Translations under genes and position numbers: made by a program | Part shown: piece by piece, positions 8,473-17,027 of the stretch | How positions within the stretch are numbered: position 1 is the stretch's first letter | How the letters are laid out: every line of letters begins with the position of its first letter | The notes under the pieces: model-generated | What the model was told of the DNA's origin: nothing | Seen by the model: the letters and a program-made list of their open reading frames with translations, nothing else | The model's database searches: none | From: Salarchaeum japonicum_A | GTDB taxonomy: Archaea > Halobacteriota > Halobacteria > Halobacteriales > Halobacteriaceae | Length of the DNA: 64,000 bases | Direction: 5' to 3' | NCBI RefSeq assembly: GCF_049705945.1 | Contig: NZ_JBNAMV010000004.1 | Location: 1-64,000 of the forward strand

Positions 8473-9988
8473 ACGACACCCGCCGCCACAGCACGCCGCC
8501 CGCGGCGAGAACGACGAGCAGCGTCCCCGCGAGCGCGACGAGCGGAAGCCGCCACACGCCACCACGCCAGTCCGCGCGGAACACATCCGCGTAGTAGTCC
8601 GCGACCGCTCTTCCTCGCAACGCGACCATCACCTCCCGATTGTTCTCCACGGACTCGTGGTTCCAGTTGAGGCTGCCGACGAGCACCGCGTTCTCGGTGA
8701 CGACGCCCTTCACGTGCAGGTGGTCGAAGCGCGACCGCGGGTCGACGACGCGCGCCCGCAGCGGCAGGCCTTCCGCGCGCGCCGTTTTTCGGAGTCTGTC
8801 CACGAGTTTCCTGTTCTCCTCGCGGACGTACCACGCGCCCCCGAGCAGCACGCGCGTGTGAACGCCGCGACGGGCGGCGTCGAGCGTGGCGTTCAGGAAG
8901 CGGTCGTCGTCGATGCGGACCTGCTGGACGAGCAGCCGGTCGGTCGCGTTCCGAAGCACGGAGAGCGTGGTTTGGTGTCCGTCGTCGGGCGTGACGAACA
9001 CGGACGCCTCTGCGGTGCCGTTCCACGCGTCAAAGTCGCTCCGATACGTGTCGGTCGCGGGCGCGCCGTCCTGGAACGTCGCGTTCGCGCGGTACTCGCG
9101 CCACGGGATTCCGTCGCGCCACGTGCTGTCCGCGGCGTGCACCGCCGCGAGGTGGTCGGCGAGTCCGCGGTCGCGGAGGACGACGCCCCAGCCGCGCGTG
9201 GCGTGCCCGCCGACCCCGCCCGGTTTCCAGTTCTCCGAGGTGACGAGCGCGCGGTCGTCCGCGACGGCGTACTTCGCGTGGTGGTACGCGTACCGCGCCC
9301 GCGGCCCGTTGAGCACTCGCACGGCCACCTCGCTCGCCACGAGCCGGTCGAGCACGCGCGCCGAGGCGTCGGTGACGCCGCCGACCGGCCCGCCCTCCAC
9401 GAGCACGCGCACGGTCGCGCCGCGGTCCGCAGCGGCCGCGAGCAGGCGCGCGACCCGCGGCGACGAGAACGTGTACCCCGCGAGGAGCACGCGGTCGTCC
9501 GCGCCGCGGAGCGCCGCACGTACTCGCTCCGGGGCGTCCGGAAGCGTGAACGCCGACACGTCCACGTCGGTCCCGCTCGCCGTCCGCACGTCGGTCGCGC
9601 CGAGCGGCCGCCACTCCCCATTGATGAAGACCTCCCCCTCGGGGGCGTCCGCGTACGTCACTCGGTCTACGACGGTGCCGTTGCGTCGGAGGACGAGCGT
9701 CTCCCCGCCGTTCGCCAACCGCGGGAACCCCGGAACGCGAACCACTCGGGCGTCCGTGAGATTGCGGGCGAGCGCAGTGTCCGCGGCGAGCGCGACCCGC
9801 CCGGAAACGGTGACATTCGGTAGACTGACAGTGGTTTCGCCGTCAGAGAGCGTGTACCCGCCGAGACTAGTGTTCTCGGGGACGGAGAGCGTGACGTACT
9901 CGCCGCGGTCGCCGTCCGTCACGGGATTCGGAACGACACCCGCGACGGAGACGGAGAGCACGAGCGCGAGCGTGAGCAGGCGGAACAC
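8411..9988 (-). CDS. Secreted/membrane-anchored phospholipase D-like nuclease with lamin-tail-like domain
   Basis: A 525-aa protein with an N-terminal signal peptide (residues 1-17), a beta-rich lamin-tail-like domain (about 20-110: EYVTLSVPEN, NGGETLVL, GTVVDRVTYAD), and two PLD catalytic motifs. HKD 1 is HHAKYAVADD at 236-245; HKD 2 is HLHVKGVVTEN with GSLNWN near 423-443, where Glu replaces the usual Asp. A transmembrane helix at about 481-500 anchors the C-terminus, leaving the catalytic part outside the cell. It probably cleaves phosphodiester bonds of extracellular DNA or lipid. It overlaps the DHH gene tail to tail by 62 bases. Confidence 0.87.
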   Translation of the reverse strand: MFRLLTLALVLSVSVAGVVPNPVTDGDRGEYVTLSVPENTSLGGYTLSDGETTVSLPNVTVSGRVALAADTALARNLTDARVVRVPGFPRLANGGETLVLRRNGTVVDRVTYADAPEGEVFINGEWRPLGATDVRTASGTDVDVSAFTLPDAPERVRAALRGADDRVLLAGYTFSSPRVARLLAAAADRGATVRVLVEGGPVGGVTDASARVLDRLVASEVAVRVLNGPRARYAYHHAKYAVADDRALVTSENWKPGGVGGHATRGWGVVLRDRGLADHLAAVHAADSTWRDGIPWREYRANATFQDGAPATDTYRSDFDAWNGTAEASVFVTPDDGHQTTLSVLRNATDRLLVQQVRIDDDRFLNATLDAARRGVHTRVLLGGAWYVREENRKLVDRLRKTARAEGLPLRARVVDPRSRFDHLHVKGVVTENAVLVGSLNWNHESVENNREVMVALRGRAVADYYADVFRADWRGGVWRLPLVALAGTLLVVLAAGGVLWRRVSFSGSGRSGVPRRVPRPPSSR

Positions 9989-10056
9989 GACCCGTCTGGG
10001 CGCGGCTTCCGGTATGAACCCTCAGGGTTTTTGCGGTCGCGTCCCTCGAACCCGGC

Positions 10057-10296
10057 ATGGTCGACCTCGTAGAAACGCTGCATCTCGCAAGCTACGCCGC
10101 CGGCGCGCTCGGCGGCGCGCTGCTGTTCGTCGAAACGTTCCAACTCCCGAGCTACGTCGAGTACGACACCGACTTCGGGTCGTACAGCGTCCAACTCAAC
10201 CCACAGGAGGCGAGCGAGTACACGTGGGTCGGTAGAATCGGCTTCCTCCTCGTCGCGCTCGCGTTCGCCGGCCTGTTCGTCGCGACCTTCCTCTAG
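10057..10296 (+). CDS. Small two-helix membrane protein, unknown function
   Basis: A 79-aa protein with hydrophobic helices near residues 12-27 and 58-78, separated by a polar loop containing YVEYDTDFGSYSVQLN. I do not recognise the family. The ATG at 10057 is preceded by GGGTTTTTGCGG, a weak TATA-like stretch at the right distance for a leaderless start. It ends four bases inside the convergent HEAT-repeat gene. Confidence 0.72.
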   Translation: MVDLVETLHLASYAAGALGGALLFVETFQLPSYVEYDTDFGSYSVQLNPQEASEYTWVGRIGFLLVALAFAGLFVATFL

Positions 10297-11594
10297 GCGT
10301 CGAGCGCGCGCGCGGCCTTCTGCGCTTCCTGCTGGACGATGAAACTCCGCTCGTCCGCGTACCCCGCGGCGGCGTCGAGCGCGCGCTCGGTTCCGATCTG
10401 GACGAGCGCCCACGCCGCGCTCGCGCGCACGCTCTCGGACTCGTCCTCGTCCGCGAGCACGTCCGCGAGCGGGTCGATTGCGCGCGTGTCACCGAGCAGT
10501 CCGAGCGAGCGCGCCGCGACGCTGCGCACGCTCTCGTTCTCCGCGACGAGCTGGTTCGCCACGTCCTGCGTCGCCGCCGCGGACCCGATTTCGGCGACCG
10601 CTCGCAGCCCCGCTTTCTGGAGCTGCGGGTTCGAGTCGGACGCCGTGTACTCCTGGACCGCGTCCAATCCGTCCTCGCTCCCGATTTTTCCGATTGCTTC
10701 GATGGCGGGAATCTCGCGGCGGTTCGCGAGTTCGCGCAGTTTCTCCATGGCGTTCTCGTTCCCCATGTGCTTCAGGGCGTCGAGGGCGTGGCGCTTCATG
10801 AACTCCGAGTCCCCCATCTTCTCGATGAGCAGGAGCACCATGTCGGCGTCGTCGCGCTTCTGCCACTCCTTGAGCGCGCTCCACTCTGGCGGGAAGTCCT
10901 TGAACTTCCCGCCGAGCGAGTCGTAGTAGCCGTCCCGGCGCAGTTGTTCGCGCACGGAGAGGTCCGTCCACTCTTCTGCGTCCTTGACGCCGGCTTCGAG
11001 GGCGTCCGTCGCGTCGAGCAGTTCCGCGATTTCCTCGGCGTCCTCGTCGGCGTCCAGGTCGGCGGCCTCGATAGCGTCGACGAGGTCGTCGAACGCGCTC
11101 GTGTCGAGGTCGTCCGGCGCGCTCACGTCCGCGCCGAGCGTGTCGTTCACGGTCGCCGCGAACGTCTGCACGGTCTCGACGACGGCGTCCGCGCCGTCGG
11201 CCGTCCACCGCGTCCCGTCCACCGTGGACTTCACGCCGTTCACGTCACTCACCACGTCGTCGGCGTAGGGGCCGCGCTGGTCGTCAACGCCGCTCCGGAT
11301 GTCGGAGAGCCGGCTCTCTAGCTCTTCACGGGGGTCGTCGGCGTCCTCCTCGTCCTCGTCGGGTTCGGGGAGGTCGGCGTCGTCGAGGTCCGCCTCGATG
11401 TTGTCGAGCGTTTCATCGACGTCGTCGAGGTCCGCCTCGGTCTCCGCCGCCTCCAGCGCCGATTCGGCCTCGTCCAGGCGGTCTTCGAACGCCTCGACGT
11501 CCCCCAGTTCGGGTTCCTCGGCGTCGGTCTCCGCCTCCGCCTCAGCGTCGTTCTCGGCCGGTTGGTCGGCCGAATCCGCGTCCTCGTCGCTCAT
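10293..11594 (-). CDS. HEAT-repeat protein with acidic N-terminal half
   Basis: A 433-aa soluble protein. The first ~130 residues are extremely rich in Asp/Glu/Ala with coiled-coil-like heptads (EDRLDEAESALEAAETEA). The C-terminal half contains at least five HEAT/PBS-lyase-like repeats, seen as FMKRHALDALKHMGNENA, AIEAIGKIGSEDGLDA, LQKAGLRAVAEIGSAAA, VRSVAARSLGLLGDTRA and VRASAAWALVQIGTERA. Such proteins are scaffolds for protein-protein contacts; the partner here is unknown. The phycocyanobilin-lyase name sometimes given to these repeats should not be taken literally in a non-phototroph. Confidence 0.88.
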   Translation of the reverse strand: MSDEDADSADQPAENDAEAEAETDAEEPELGDVEAFEDRLDEAESALEAAETEADLDDVDETLDNIEADLDDADLPEPDEDEEDADDPREELESRLSDIRSGVDDQRGPYADDVVSDVNGVKSTVDGTRWTADGADAVVETVQTFAATVNDTLGADVSAPDDLDTSAFDDLVDAIEAADLDADEDAEEIAELLDATDALEAGVKDAEEWTDLSVREQLRRDGYYDSLGGKFKDFPPEWSALKEWQKRDDADMVLLLIEKMGDSEFMKRHALDALKHMGNENAMEKLRELANRREIPAIEAIGKIGSEDGLDAVQEYTASDSNPQLQKAGLRAVAEIGSAAATQDVANQLVAENESVRSVAARSLGLLGDTRAIDPLADVLADEDESESVRASAAWALVQIGTERALDAAAGYADERSFIVQQEAQKAARALDA

Positions 11595-11617
11595 ACAGGT
11601 TCGTTCCGCCAGTACGC

Positions 11618-12310
11618 CTATGAGGGTTTCCCTTCGGTGCGCGGATAGAACCGAGGGGCGAGAAGGAGGTACGCGAGCGCGAACGCCAACAGGAGTCGGG
11701 GGAACGCGTGCGTGGCGACGTTGGGCGCAAGGAGCGCGAGCGCCTGTACGACGCCCATCGCGAGCGCGTGCGCCGGACGGAGGTCGGGATACGGGATTCG
11801 ACTCACCATCAACACGACGAACGCGGTGAGCGCGCCGAGCAACACGAGCGGAGTCGCGCCCGCGAGCAGGGCGGCGGCGAGAATCGTCCCGGCGAGCGTC
11901 GTCTGCACGCCCCGTGTCTCCGCGCGTCCCGTGTCGTAGGCGGTGTAGAGACCGAGGCGAACCACTGCCGCCGCGACGAACAGCGCGCCCGCGACGACGG
12001 ACGCGAGCACGAGCACCGACTCGTCCTGGTTCGCGTCCGACACCGCGACGAACACCAGCGCCGCGGGCGCGACGCCGAACGACGCCACGTCCGCGAGCGA
12101 GTCGAGGTACTCGCCGACAGGCGTACCGCCGTATCGTCGAGCGAGCAAGCCGTCGATGGCGTCCACGATAGCTGCGAGCAGGAGGACGCGCGCGGCGAGC
12201 GACACGCTCACCGTCGCCGCCGCCACCGCAGCGAACCCGAGGCCGGCGTTCACGCTGGTCGCGACGTCCGCGGCTCCCAGCCGGCCCGCGAATCGTGGAC
12301 GCGGTCGCAT
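11618..12310 (-). CDS. pssA: CDP-alcohol phosphatidyltransferase, archaetidylserine synthase
   Basis: A 230-aa integral membrane enzyme with about six hydrophobic helices. The CDP-alcohol phosphotransferase signature DG-x2-AR-x8-G-x3-D-x3-D is complete near residues 52-75 (DAIDGLLARRYGG, then GEYLDSLAD). Haloarchaeal members exchange CMP on CDP-archaeol for serine, giving archaetidylserine, the precursor of archaetidylethanolamine used in archaeosortase/PssD-type protein anchoring. The ATG at 12310 was preferred; a GTG two codons upstream (12316) is also possible. Confidence 0.87.
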   Translation of the reverse strand: MRPRPRFAGRLGAADVATSVNAGLGFAAVAAATVSVSLAARVLLLAAIVDAIDGLLARRYGGTPVGEYLDSLADVASFGVAPAALVFVAVSDANQDESVLVLASVVAGALFVAAAVVRLGLYTAYDTGRAETRGVQTTLAGTILAAALLAGATPLVLLGALTAFVVLMVSRIPYPDLRPAHALAMGVVQALALLAPNVATHAFPRLLLAFALAYLLLAPRFYPRTEGKPS

Positions 12311-12398
12311 ACCCACTCGTCCACCAGCGGCGTCCTTACGTGTTTATATCGGACGACGGGACCGGGTCGCCTATTAGGTCGGCCGCGAAACGTCGTGT

Positions 12399-12887
12399 AT
12401 GGACCGTCGTTCGTTCCTCGCGGCAGTCGGCGCGACCGGTGCGACGGGCGTCATCGCCGGTGCGGCGAACGTGCTCGTGGACTCCTCCGACTACGACGTG
12501 GCGATGCGTTCGAACGCGTTCGACCCCGTCGACGACAAAGCCATCGACGTGCCCGCGGACGCCCCGGGATACATCCCCGACGGCGTGCCGACGCTCGAAG
12601 TGACGGTCGGCGAACCCGTGACGTGGGAGAACACGGGCACCCGCTACCACACCGTCACCGGCGTCGCCGCCGCGATGCCGGACGGCGCCGAGTACTTCGC
12701 GTCCGGCGGGTACGACACCGAATCGGCGGCGCTCGAGAACTTCGAGCGCAAGGTCGGTGGCGGCGGCGCTATCCCGCCGAGCGAGTCGTACACGCACGTC
12801 TTCGACGTTCCGGGCTGGTACTACTACTACTGTATCCCGCACGAGCCCGCGAATATGGTCGGAAACGTGAAAGTCGTCGAAAAGTAG
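12399..12887 (+). CDS. Halocyanin-like blue copper protein
   Basis: A 162-aa plastocyanin-family electron carrier, exported and facing outward. The N-terminus MDRRSFLAAVGATGAT is a twin-arginine signal. The type 1 copper site is visible as a His in TRYHTVTG and the C-terminal cluster CIPHEPANM (Cys, His, Met ligands). VTWENTG and PGWYYYYC are typical cupredoxin strands. No Cys lipobox is seen after the Tat motif, so anchoring would be by the uncleaved signal or not at all. It probably shuttles electrons to a terminal oxidase. Confidence 0.88.
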   Translation: MDRRSFLAAVGATGATGVIAGAANVLVDSSDYDVAMRSNAFDPVDDKAIDVPADAPGYIPDGVPTLEVTVGEPVTWENTGTRYHTVTGVAAAMPDGAEYFASGGYDTESAALENFERKVGGGGAIPPSESYTHVFDVPGWYYYYCIPHEPANMVGNVKVVEK

Positions 12888-13517
12888 CTACTCTTCGCCT
12901 TCGTCGACGTCGACGGAGGTCTCCTCTTCCTCGTAGACTTCTTCGGGGCGCGCTTCGAGCGTCGTCTTCCCGATTTCGACCCGGCGGAGCGGGTAGATGG
13001 TCTTCGCGTCGTTGTAGATAGCCGAGGAGAGCCGGCCTTCGACGATGGAGTCGATGACGTCCTCGAACGCGCGCTCGGTCGCGGCCGTCTCGACGATGTC
13101 GATCATCGTGCGACGGATGGCCTTGCGCTGGGACTCGTCGGCCTGCTTCGTCGTGTACGCCTCGGGCTGAATCTTGATGCGGTAGTCGTCGGGGGTGCGC
13201 GCGACGATGACCGCGTGAATCTTCGAGGAGCCGTGGCGGACGAGACTGCGCTTGTAGTCGCGGGAGAGCTCGTGCTTCACGAAGTTCGTGTAGGCAGTGT
13301 CGCTCCCAACGTCGTCCACCTGGAAGGTGAGCTTGACGTTGTTCTCGCCGCTCTGGTCGGTGATTTCGCCGAGCGTCGTTTCGATGGTTCGGTCGATGAC
13401 CTGTTCGGGTTCGGAAGCGAGGGTTTCACCGAGTTCCGCGCGGTCGAACTGCTCGGGCGCGAGAACGGTGTACCACCGCTTCTGCTGGTTCTTCTTGGAG
13501 ACGGATCGTTCGCTCAT
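12888..13517 (-). CDS. rps3ae: 30S ribosomal protein S3Ae (eS1)
   Basis: A 209-aa ribosomal protein of the eukaryotic/archaeal small subunit. Diagnostic segments are KRWYTVLAPEQF, a central VKHELSRDYKRSLVRHGSSK, and TIYPLRRVEIGKTT near the end, followed by an acidic tail. It is the last gene of the rpsO-recJ-like-pcc1-rps3ae unit; its ATG overlaps the pcc1 stop (13514-13517). It abuts the convergent halocyanin gene with no spacer. Confidence 0.96.
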   Translation of the reverse strand: MSERSVSKKNQQKRWYTVLAPEQFDRAELGETLASEPEQVIDRTIETTLGEITDQSGENNVKLTFQVDDVGSDTAYTNFVKHELSRDYKRSLVRHGSSKIHAVIVARTPDDYRIKIQPEAYTTKQADESQRKAIRRTMIDIVETAATERAFEDVIDSIVEGRLSSAIYNDAKTIYPLRRVEIGKTTLEARPEEVYEEEETSVDVDEGEE

Positions 13518-13753
13518 TGTTGTGTAGTGTTGAATCGGTGTGCGTGCTGTGCGACTTCGGATGCGACGGTGACGTTGACCGTGTAGTCGTCCAGAGTGGT
13601 GCGGAGGCCGCCGACGCTCGGGCGTTCGATGTGCGTAACGACCGAGCCGTCACTGACCTTCGTCCGCATCTGGGCGGTGTTGTCGGGGCGGACTGCGGCG
13701 GCGACGAGTTCGGGGTGTTCGACGCGAGTGCGCACGGTGGCGCTCCGCGTCAT
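13514..13753 (-). CDS. pcc1: KEOPS complex subunit Pcc1
   Basis: A 79-aa dimeric subunit of the KEOPS complex, which makes the t6A modification at position 37 of ANN-decoding tRNAs with Kae1/Bud32/Cgi121. The typical Pcc1 pattern is present: ETCD-like AAVRPDNTAQMRTKVSDG followed by VVTHIERPSVGGLRTTLDDY. Overlaps on both sides (ATGA with the recJ-like gene and with rps3ae) show tight co-translation, linking tRNA modification to ribosome synthesis as in other haloarchaea. Confidence 0.9.
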   Translation of the reverse strand: MTRSATVRTRVEHPELVAAAVRPDNTAQMRTKVSDGSVVTHIERPSVGGLRTTLDDYTVNVTVASEVAQHAHRFNTTQQ

Positions 13754-14859
13754 AGTTCACCCCGAACGGTCTCCGCGAGGTCCTCGGTGAGACGGGTGCT
13801 CGCTGCGAGCGTGGCGCGGCCGCCGACGTGGTCCGCGCCGACGACGGCCGCAAGATTGCGGCGGGCGTCGGCGTCGGTCGTCGCGAGCGCGGCCGACTCG
13901 TCGCCGAGCGCGAGCGCCGCGGGTTCCACGCCGTGGAAGTCCCGCGCGAGGCGCGCGACTAGCCACGGGTCGGCGTCGCCCGCGTCGACGGTGACGAGGC
14001 CGCTGTACCGCTTCAACTCGGTCGCGGCGAGCGCGGCGTGCGCCGCGGACGCGGCGTCCCGCCACGCGTCGAGCACGTCCGCGCGGTCGCCGCGACCGAG
14101 CGCGAACGCCGTCCCGACGCCGGGCGCGACGCGCGCGACCGTGTCGAGCACGTCCGCGTACCCCTCGACCGTCTCGAAGGAATCGTCGTCGAGGACGTGC
14201 GGACGAAGAACGCGAGAGAGCGCGTCCGCGGCGCTCGCGGGCGCGTCGTCCGTAACGTCGAGCGCGACTCGCGAGGCGAGTCGGCGGTGCGCGTCCGCGT
14301 CGAGTTCCGCGGGCAGGCCGAGTTCGGTGAGCAATGCACCCGCCATTCCCTCGTCGCCCGAGAACGGACCCGAGAGGCGCGTCGAGTGCGCGAGGCCGTC
14401 CGCGAGGTCGGCGACCGGAATCCCGACGCCGGGCCGTCGCGAGACGGCGGCCGCGTCGAGCACGTCGCCCTGCGGCGTCCAGTCCGTCGAGACAGCGCCC
14501 GCGAGCGCGAGCGCGGGGTCAGCGGACTCCGGCGCGAGCCGGTCCGCGACCTCGTGCGCCGCGAGCGCGTGCGGGCCGTCCGTATCGAGCGGATGCGCGT
14601 CCTCGCCGGCGTCGACACCGATGGCGAGCGCCGTGTCCGACGCGGCCACCGACGCGACCCGCGAGCGCGCGCTCGAACGCGACCGCACGAGCGACAGCTG
14701 ATACGGCGTCCCCAGCGCGTCACACGCCCGAGCGAGCTGGCTCGCGGCGGCGAGGCTATCGCCGTCCGCGTGCGCGACAGCGTATACGAACGCCGCGTCA
14801 CGCACGCGCTCGGCGAGCGCCGCCGACTCGAACGATGCAGTCCGGCCCGTCGCAGCCAT
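13750..14859 (-). CDS. RecJ-like DHH-superfamily protein, probably catalytically inactive
   Basis: A 369-aa protein with the fold of DHH phosphoesterases but eroded metal sites. Motif I persists as AHADGDSLAAA (about residues 28-38), but where a DHH triad is expected the sequence reads VDAGEDAHPLD, and the C-terminal GGGH becomes VGGRATLA. In archaea such inactive RecJ homologues can act as structural partners, for example of the GINS/Cdc45-like machinery; that role is inference. The start abuts the rpsO stop and the end overlaps pcc1, placing it firmly in the ribosomal operon. Confidence 0.82.
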   Translation of the reverse strand: MAATGRTASFESAALAERVRDAAFVYAVAHADGDSLAAASQLARACDALGTPYQLSLVRSRSSARSRVASVAASDTALAIGVDAGEDAHPLDTDGPHALAAHEVADRLAPESADPALALAGAVSTDWTPQGDVLDAAAVSRRPGVGIPVADLADGLAHSTRLSGPFSGDEGMAGALLTELGLPAELDADAHRRLASRVALDVTDDAPASAADALSRVLRPHVLDDDSFETVEGYADVLDTVARVAPGVGTAFALGRGDRADVLDAWRDAASAAHAALAATELKRYSGLVTVDAGDADPWLVARLARDFHGVEPAALALGDESAALATTDADARRNLAAVVGADHVGGRATLAASTRLTEDLAETVRGEL

Positions 14860-15324
14860 CTATTCGAGGATGTCGACCGCGACGTCGTACGAGTACTTGA
14901 AGTCCTCGTCCAACTCGTCGCCCTGGTAGTAGTCCACGAGGCGGCGAATCTTCGACTCCGTGTTCTGGAGCGCGCGACGGTTCTGGTGGTCCTGTCCGTT
15001 CTCGTTCACGTGGTCGCGGAGACGAACAGCCTTCTCCATCAGGTTCCGGAGGTCCTCCGGAACGTCCGCGCGCGCGTCGTTCTCCTCGAGGATTTCCGTG
15101 ACGCTCTTCCCCGTCGCCAGGGAGACGTCCGGAACCGGCGTGCCCTGCACGCCCTCGTCACGGAGCTTCAATCCGATCTGGCTCGGGTCGAACCCCTGCT
15201 CCGCGAGTTCGACGATACGCTCTTCGATAGCGTCCTCGTCAACGTCACTCCACTCCGGCGGCTCGTCGGCCACGGGCTTCTCCGAACCGGATTGCCCGCG
15301 GCGTCGCGTATGCATTCGTGCCAT
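14860..15324 (-). CDS. rpsO: 30S ribosomal protein S15 (uS15)
   Basis: A 154-aa ribosomal protein that binds 16S rRNA in the platform. The start MARMHTRRRGQSGSEKP (15324) is the conserved archaeal S15 N-terminus; an in-frame ATG at 15396 would add a non-native extension. Diagnostic segments include the IGLKLRDEGVQGTPVPDV and LDHxNENGxDxxNRRALQ-like regions. It is first in the operon rpsO-recJ-like-pcc1-rps3ae. Confidence 0.96.
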   Translation of the reverse strand: MARMHTRRRGQSGSEKPVADEPPEWSDVDEDAIEERIVELAEQGFDPSQIGLKLRDEGVQGTPVPDVSLATGKSVTEILEENDARADVPEDLRNLMEKAVRLRDHVNENGQDHQNRRALQNTESKIRRLVDYYQGDELDEDFKYSYDVAVDILE

Positions 15325-15539
15325 TGTTGATGATTGGAACCGCACGAACCGCAAGCGGCACGCTGGTGTGCCGGCACTACCGCATTCCCAAGCCACCCAA
15401 TCGGATGGCAGGTCGGAAGTACGGCCGTGCTGTTCCCTACGGAATAGGACTGGACCGAGACTCTAAAGGGTTTCACTTCCCGCGTTGCACTCCGAACCGA
15501 GAGTCTTATATGAAAACCCTGCCCAACGAATGAACGCGA

Positions 15540-15611
15540 GGGCTCGTAGATCAGTGGTAGATCATCCCCCTGGCACGGGGAAGGCCTCGGGTTCAAATCC
15601 CGACGAGTCCA
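15540..15611 (+). tRNA. tRNA-Ala (anticodon GGC)
   Basis: A complete 72-nt cloverleaf. The acceptor GGGCTCG pairs with CGAGTCC, with one G-U pair; the anticodon arm TCCCC-CTGGCAC-GGGGA carries GGC; the T arm is TCGGGTTCAAATCCCGA. Discriminator A, CCA not encoded. TATATGAAAACC upstream (15507-15518) is a likely promoter element. Confidence 0.95.
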
Positions 15612-15704
15612 TCGTCGTTTCTCGCCGTTGCACTCACTTCGAAAAGCCGCTGTTGTAGCGCTCGATGTCTTATTTCCGGACGTTCTAGTTGACTCCCGAA
15701 AGGT

Positions 15705-15718
15705 TTAGGGCTACCTAA
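15705..15718 (+). promoter_or_regulatory. Upstream DtxR-type iron box
   Basis: TTAGG-GCTA-CCTAA, a perfect inverted repeat with a 4-base spacer. It resembles operators of haloarchaeal DtxR-family metalloregulators (Idr/SirR). It lies upstream of the likely TATA of the binding-protein gene, 36 bases centre to centre from a second copy. Confidence 0.75.
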
Positions 15719-15740
15719 AACTCGTAGCACTTATGGTGTA

Positions 15741-15754
15741 TTAGGTTGGCCTAA
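15741..15754 (+). promoter_or_regulatory. Downstream DtxR-type iron box overlapping the transcription start
   Basis: TTAGG-TTGG-CCTAA, the same arms as the upstream copy. It ends four bases before the ATG at 15759, so if transcription is leaderless it covers the start region. A repressor bound here would block initiation, with metal as the expected co-repressor. Confidence 0.75.
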
Positions 15755-15758
15755 AAGT

Positions 15759-16976
15759 ATGGTTCGCGACTCAGACGCGCTCCCGAACGCGACACGCAGA
15801 GACTACCTCAAGGGCGGTAGCGGCCTCCTCGTCGGCGGTTTGCTCGCCGGTTGTTCCAGCGGCAGCGGCGACACCACGACGACCGCCGGAACGTCCACGG
15901 AGACCACGACCGGAACCACCGACAACACGACCGCGGCGGGTGGACCGTACTCGGTGTCGATGGCGCCGATGGGTGAGGTCGAATTCGAAGAGGTCCCGGA
16001 GACGATCTTCACCCGGCTCACGCATCTCGCGGGAATGGCGTTCGCGCTCGGTCGCGGAAACGACGTGAACGCGATGCACGCCCCCGGCTACTACGACGCT
16101 CTCTGGAACCAGTTCACGCCCCGTCTCCCCGGCGTCGAACTCGACTGGACCGGCCTCTACTCGTCGTGGACCACGTCGAAGGAGAAACTCTACAGCCTCG
16201 ACAGCGACGTTCACCTCGCCGACCCCGCGAGCGTGCTCGCGCTCGACAACTGGGACATGGCGGACATCGAGGAGGTCGAGACCAATATCAGCCCGTGGTT
16301 CGGCAATCAGTACAGTCACCGCCACACCGAACCGCCGGCGGCCTACGCCGACTCCTACGAGTACTACACGCTCTGGGAGATGTTCGAGAAGGTCGCGCAG
16401 GTCTTCAAGGACGAGAAGAAGTACGAGGCACTCGCTGCCATCCACGACGACGTCCTCGCCACCATCGAGGCCGACCTCCCCGACGCGTCGGACAGTCCGA
16501 GCATCGTCATGGGCGGGTTCAGCGACCCGAGTGCGCCCTACATCTACAACGTCGACACTCCCGGCTTCCTCACCGCGCACGTCCGCCCGTTCAATCCCGT
16601 CGACGCGTTCGGCGACGACGTGAAATCCGGCTCCCGGGTCGACATGGAAGCGCTCGCGCAGGCTGACCCCGACGTCATCCTCGTCTTCGGCGGCCTGCAC
16701 CCGTCCTACAACATGAGCGAAATCCGCACGACGCTCAAGGACGACCCCGTCGGACAGACGCTCACCGCCGTGCAGAACGACCGCATCTACCCGCAGGGCG
16801 GCCGCTACCAGGGGCCGATTCTGAACCTCTTCCAACTCGAAATGACCGCGAAACAGCTCTACCCCGACGTGTACGGCGAGTGGCCCGAGTACACAGAGGG
16901 CCCGTACCCTGATATTCCCGCGGAAGAGCAGTTCTTCGACCGCGACGAGGTCGCGGCCATCATCACCGGCGAGTAA
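15759..16976 (+). CDS. Iron-siderophore-type ABC transporter substrate-binding lipoprotein
   Basis: A 405-aa extracellular binding protein. A twin-arginine motif (RRDYLKGG, residues 13-20) precedes a hydrophobic stretch and the lipobox LLAGC (about 28-32), so it is a Tat-exported lipoprotein. A Thr-rich linker (about 38-60) leads to a Fe3+-siderophore/B12-type periplasmic-binding fold, with SDVHLADPASVLAL and ADPDVILVFGG as typical segments. Two iron boxes in its promoter point to induction under iron starvation. The permease and ATPase genes are not adjacent, so it must use a system encoded elsewhere. Confidence 0.88.
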   Translation: MVRDSDALPNATRRDYLKGGSGLLVGGLLAGCSSGSGDTTTTAGTSTETTTGTTDNTTAAGGPYSVSMAPMGEVEFEEVPETIFTRLTHLAGMAFALGRGNDVNAMHAPGYYDALWNQFTPRLPGVELDWTGLYSSWTTSKEKLYSLDSDVHLADPASVLALDNWDMADIEEVETNISPWFGNQYSHRHTEPPAAYADSYEYYTLWEMFEKVAQVFKDEKKYEALAAIHDDVLATIEADLPDASDSPSIVMGGFSDPSAPYIYNVDTPGFLTAHVRPFNPVDAFGDDVKSGSRVDMEALAQADPDVILVFGGLHPSYNMSEIRTTLKDDPVGQTLTAVQNDRIYPQGGRYQGPILNLFQLEMTAKQLYPDVYGEWPEYTEGPYPDIPAEEQFFDRDEVAAIITGE

Positions 16977-17027
16977 CGGTCTTGAAAACTCTCACGGGAC
17001 TTCGGCGTCGCGAAAAATACTGTTCCG

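Noticed and set aside
6586..8586. 666-codon reverse-strand frame opposite the DHH nuclease
   Set aside because: Antisense shadow; the forward strand encodes S1, OB and DHH domains with intact residues.
12374..12387. TTAGG near the halocyanin promoter as a third iron box
   Set aside because: The second arm (CCGCG) does not match CCTAA, so only a half-site remains, which is expected by chance.
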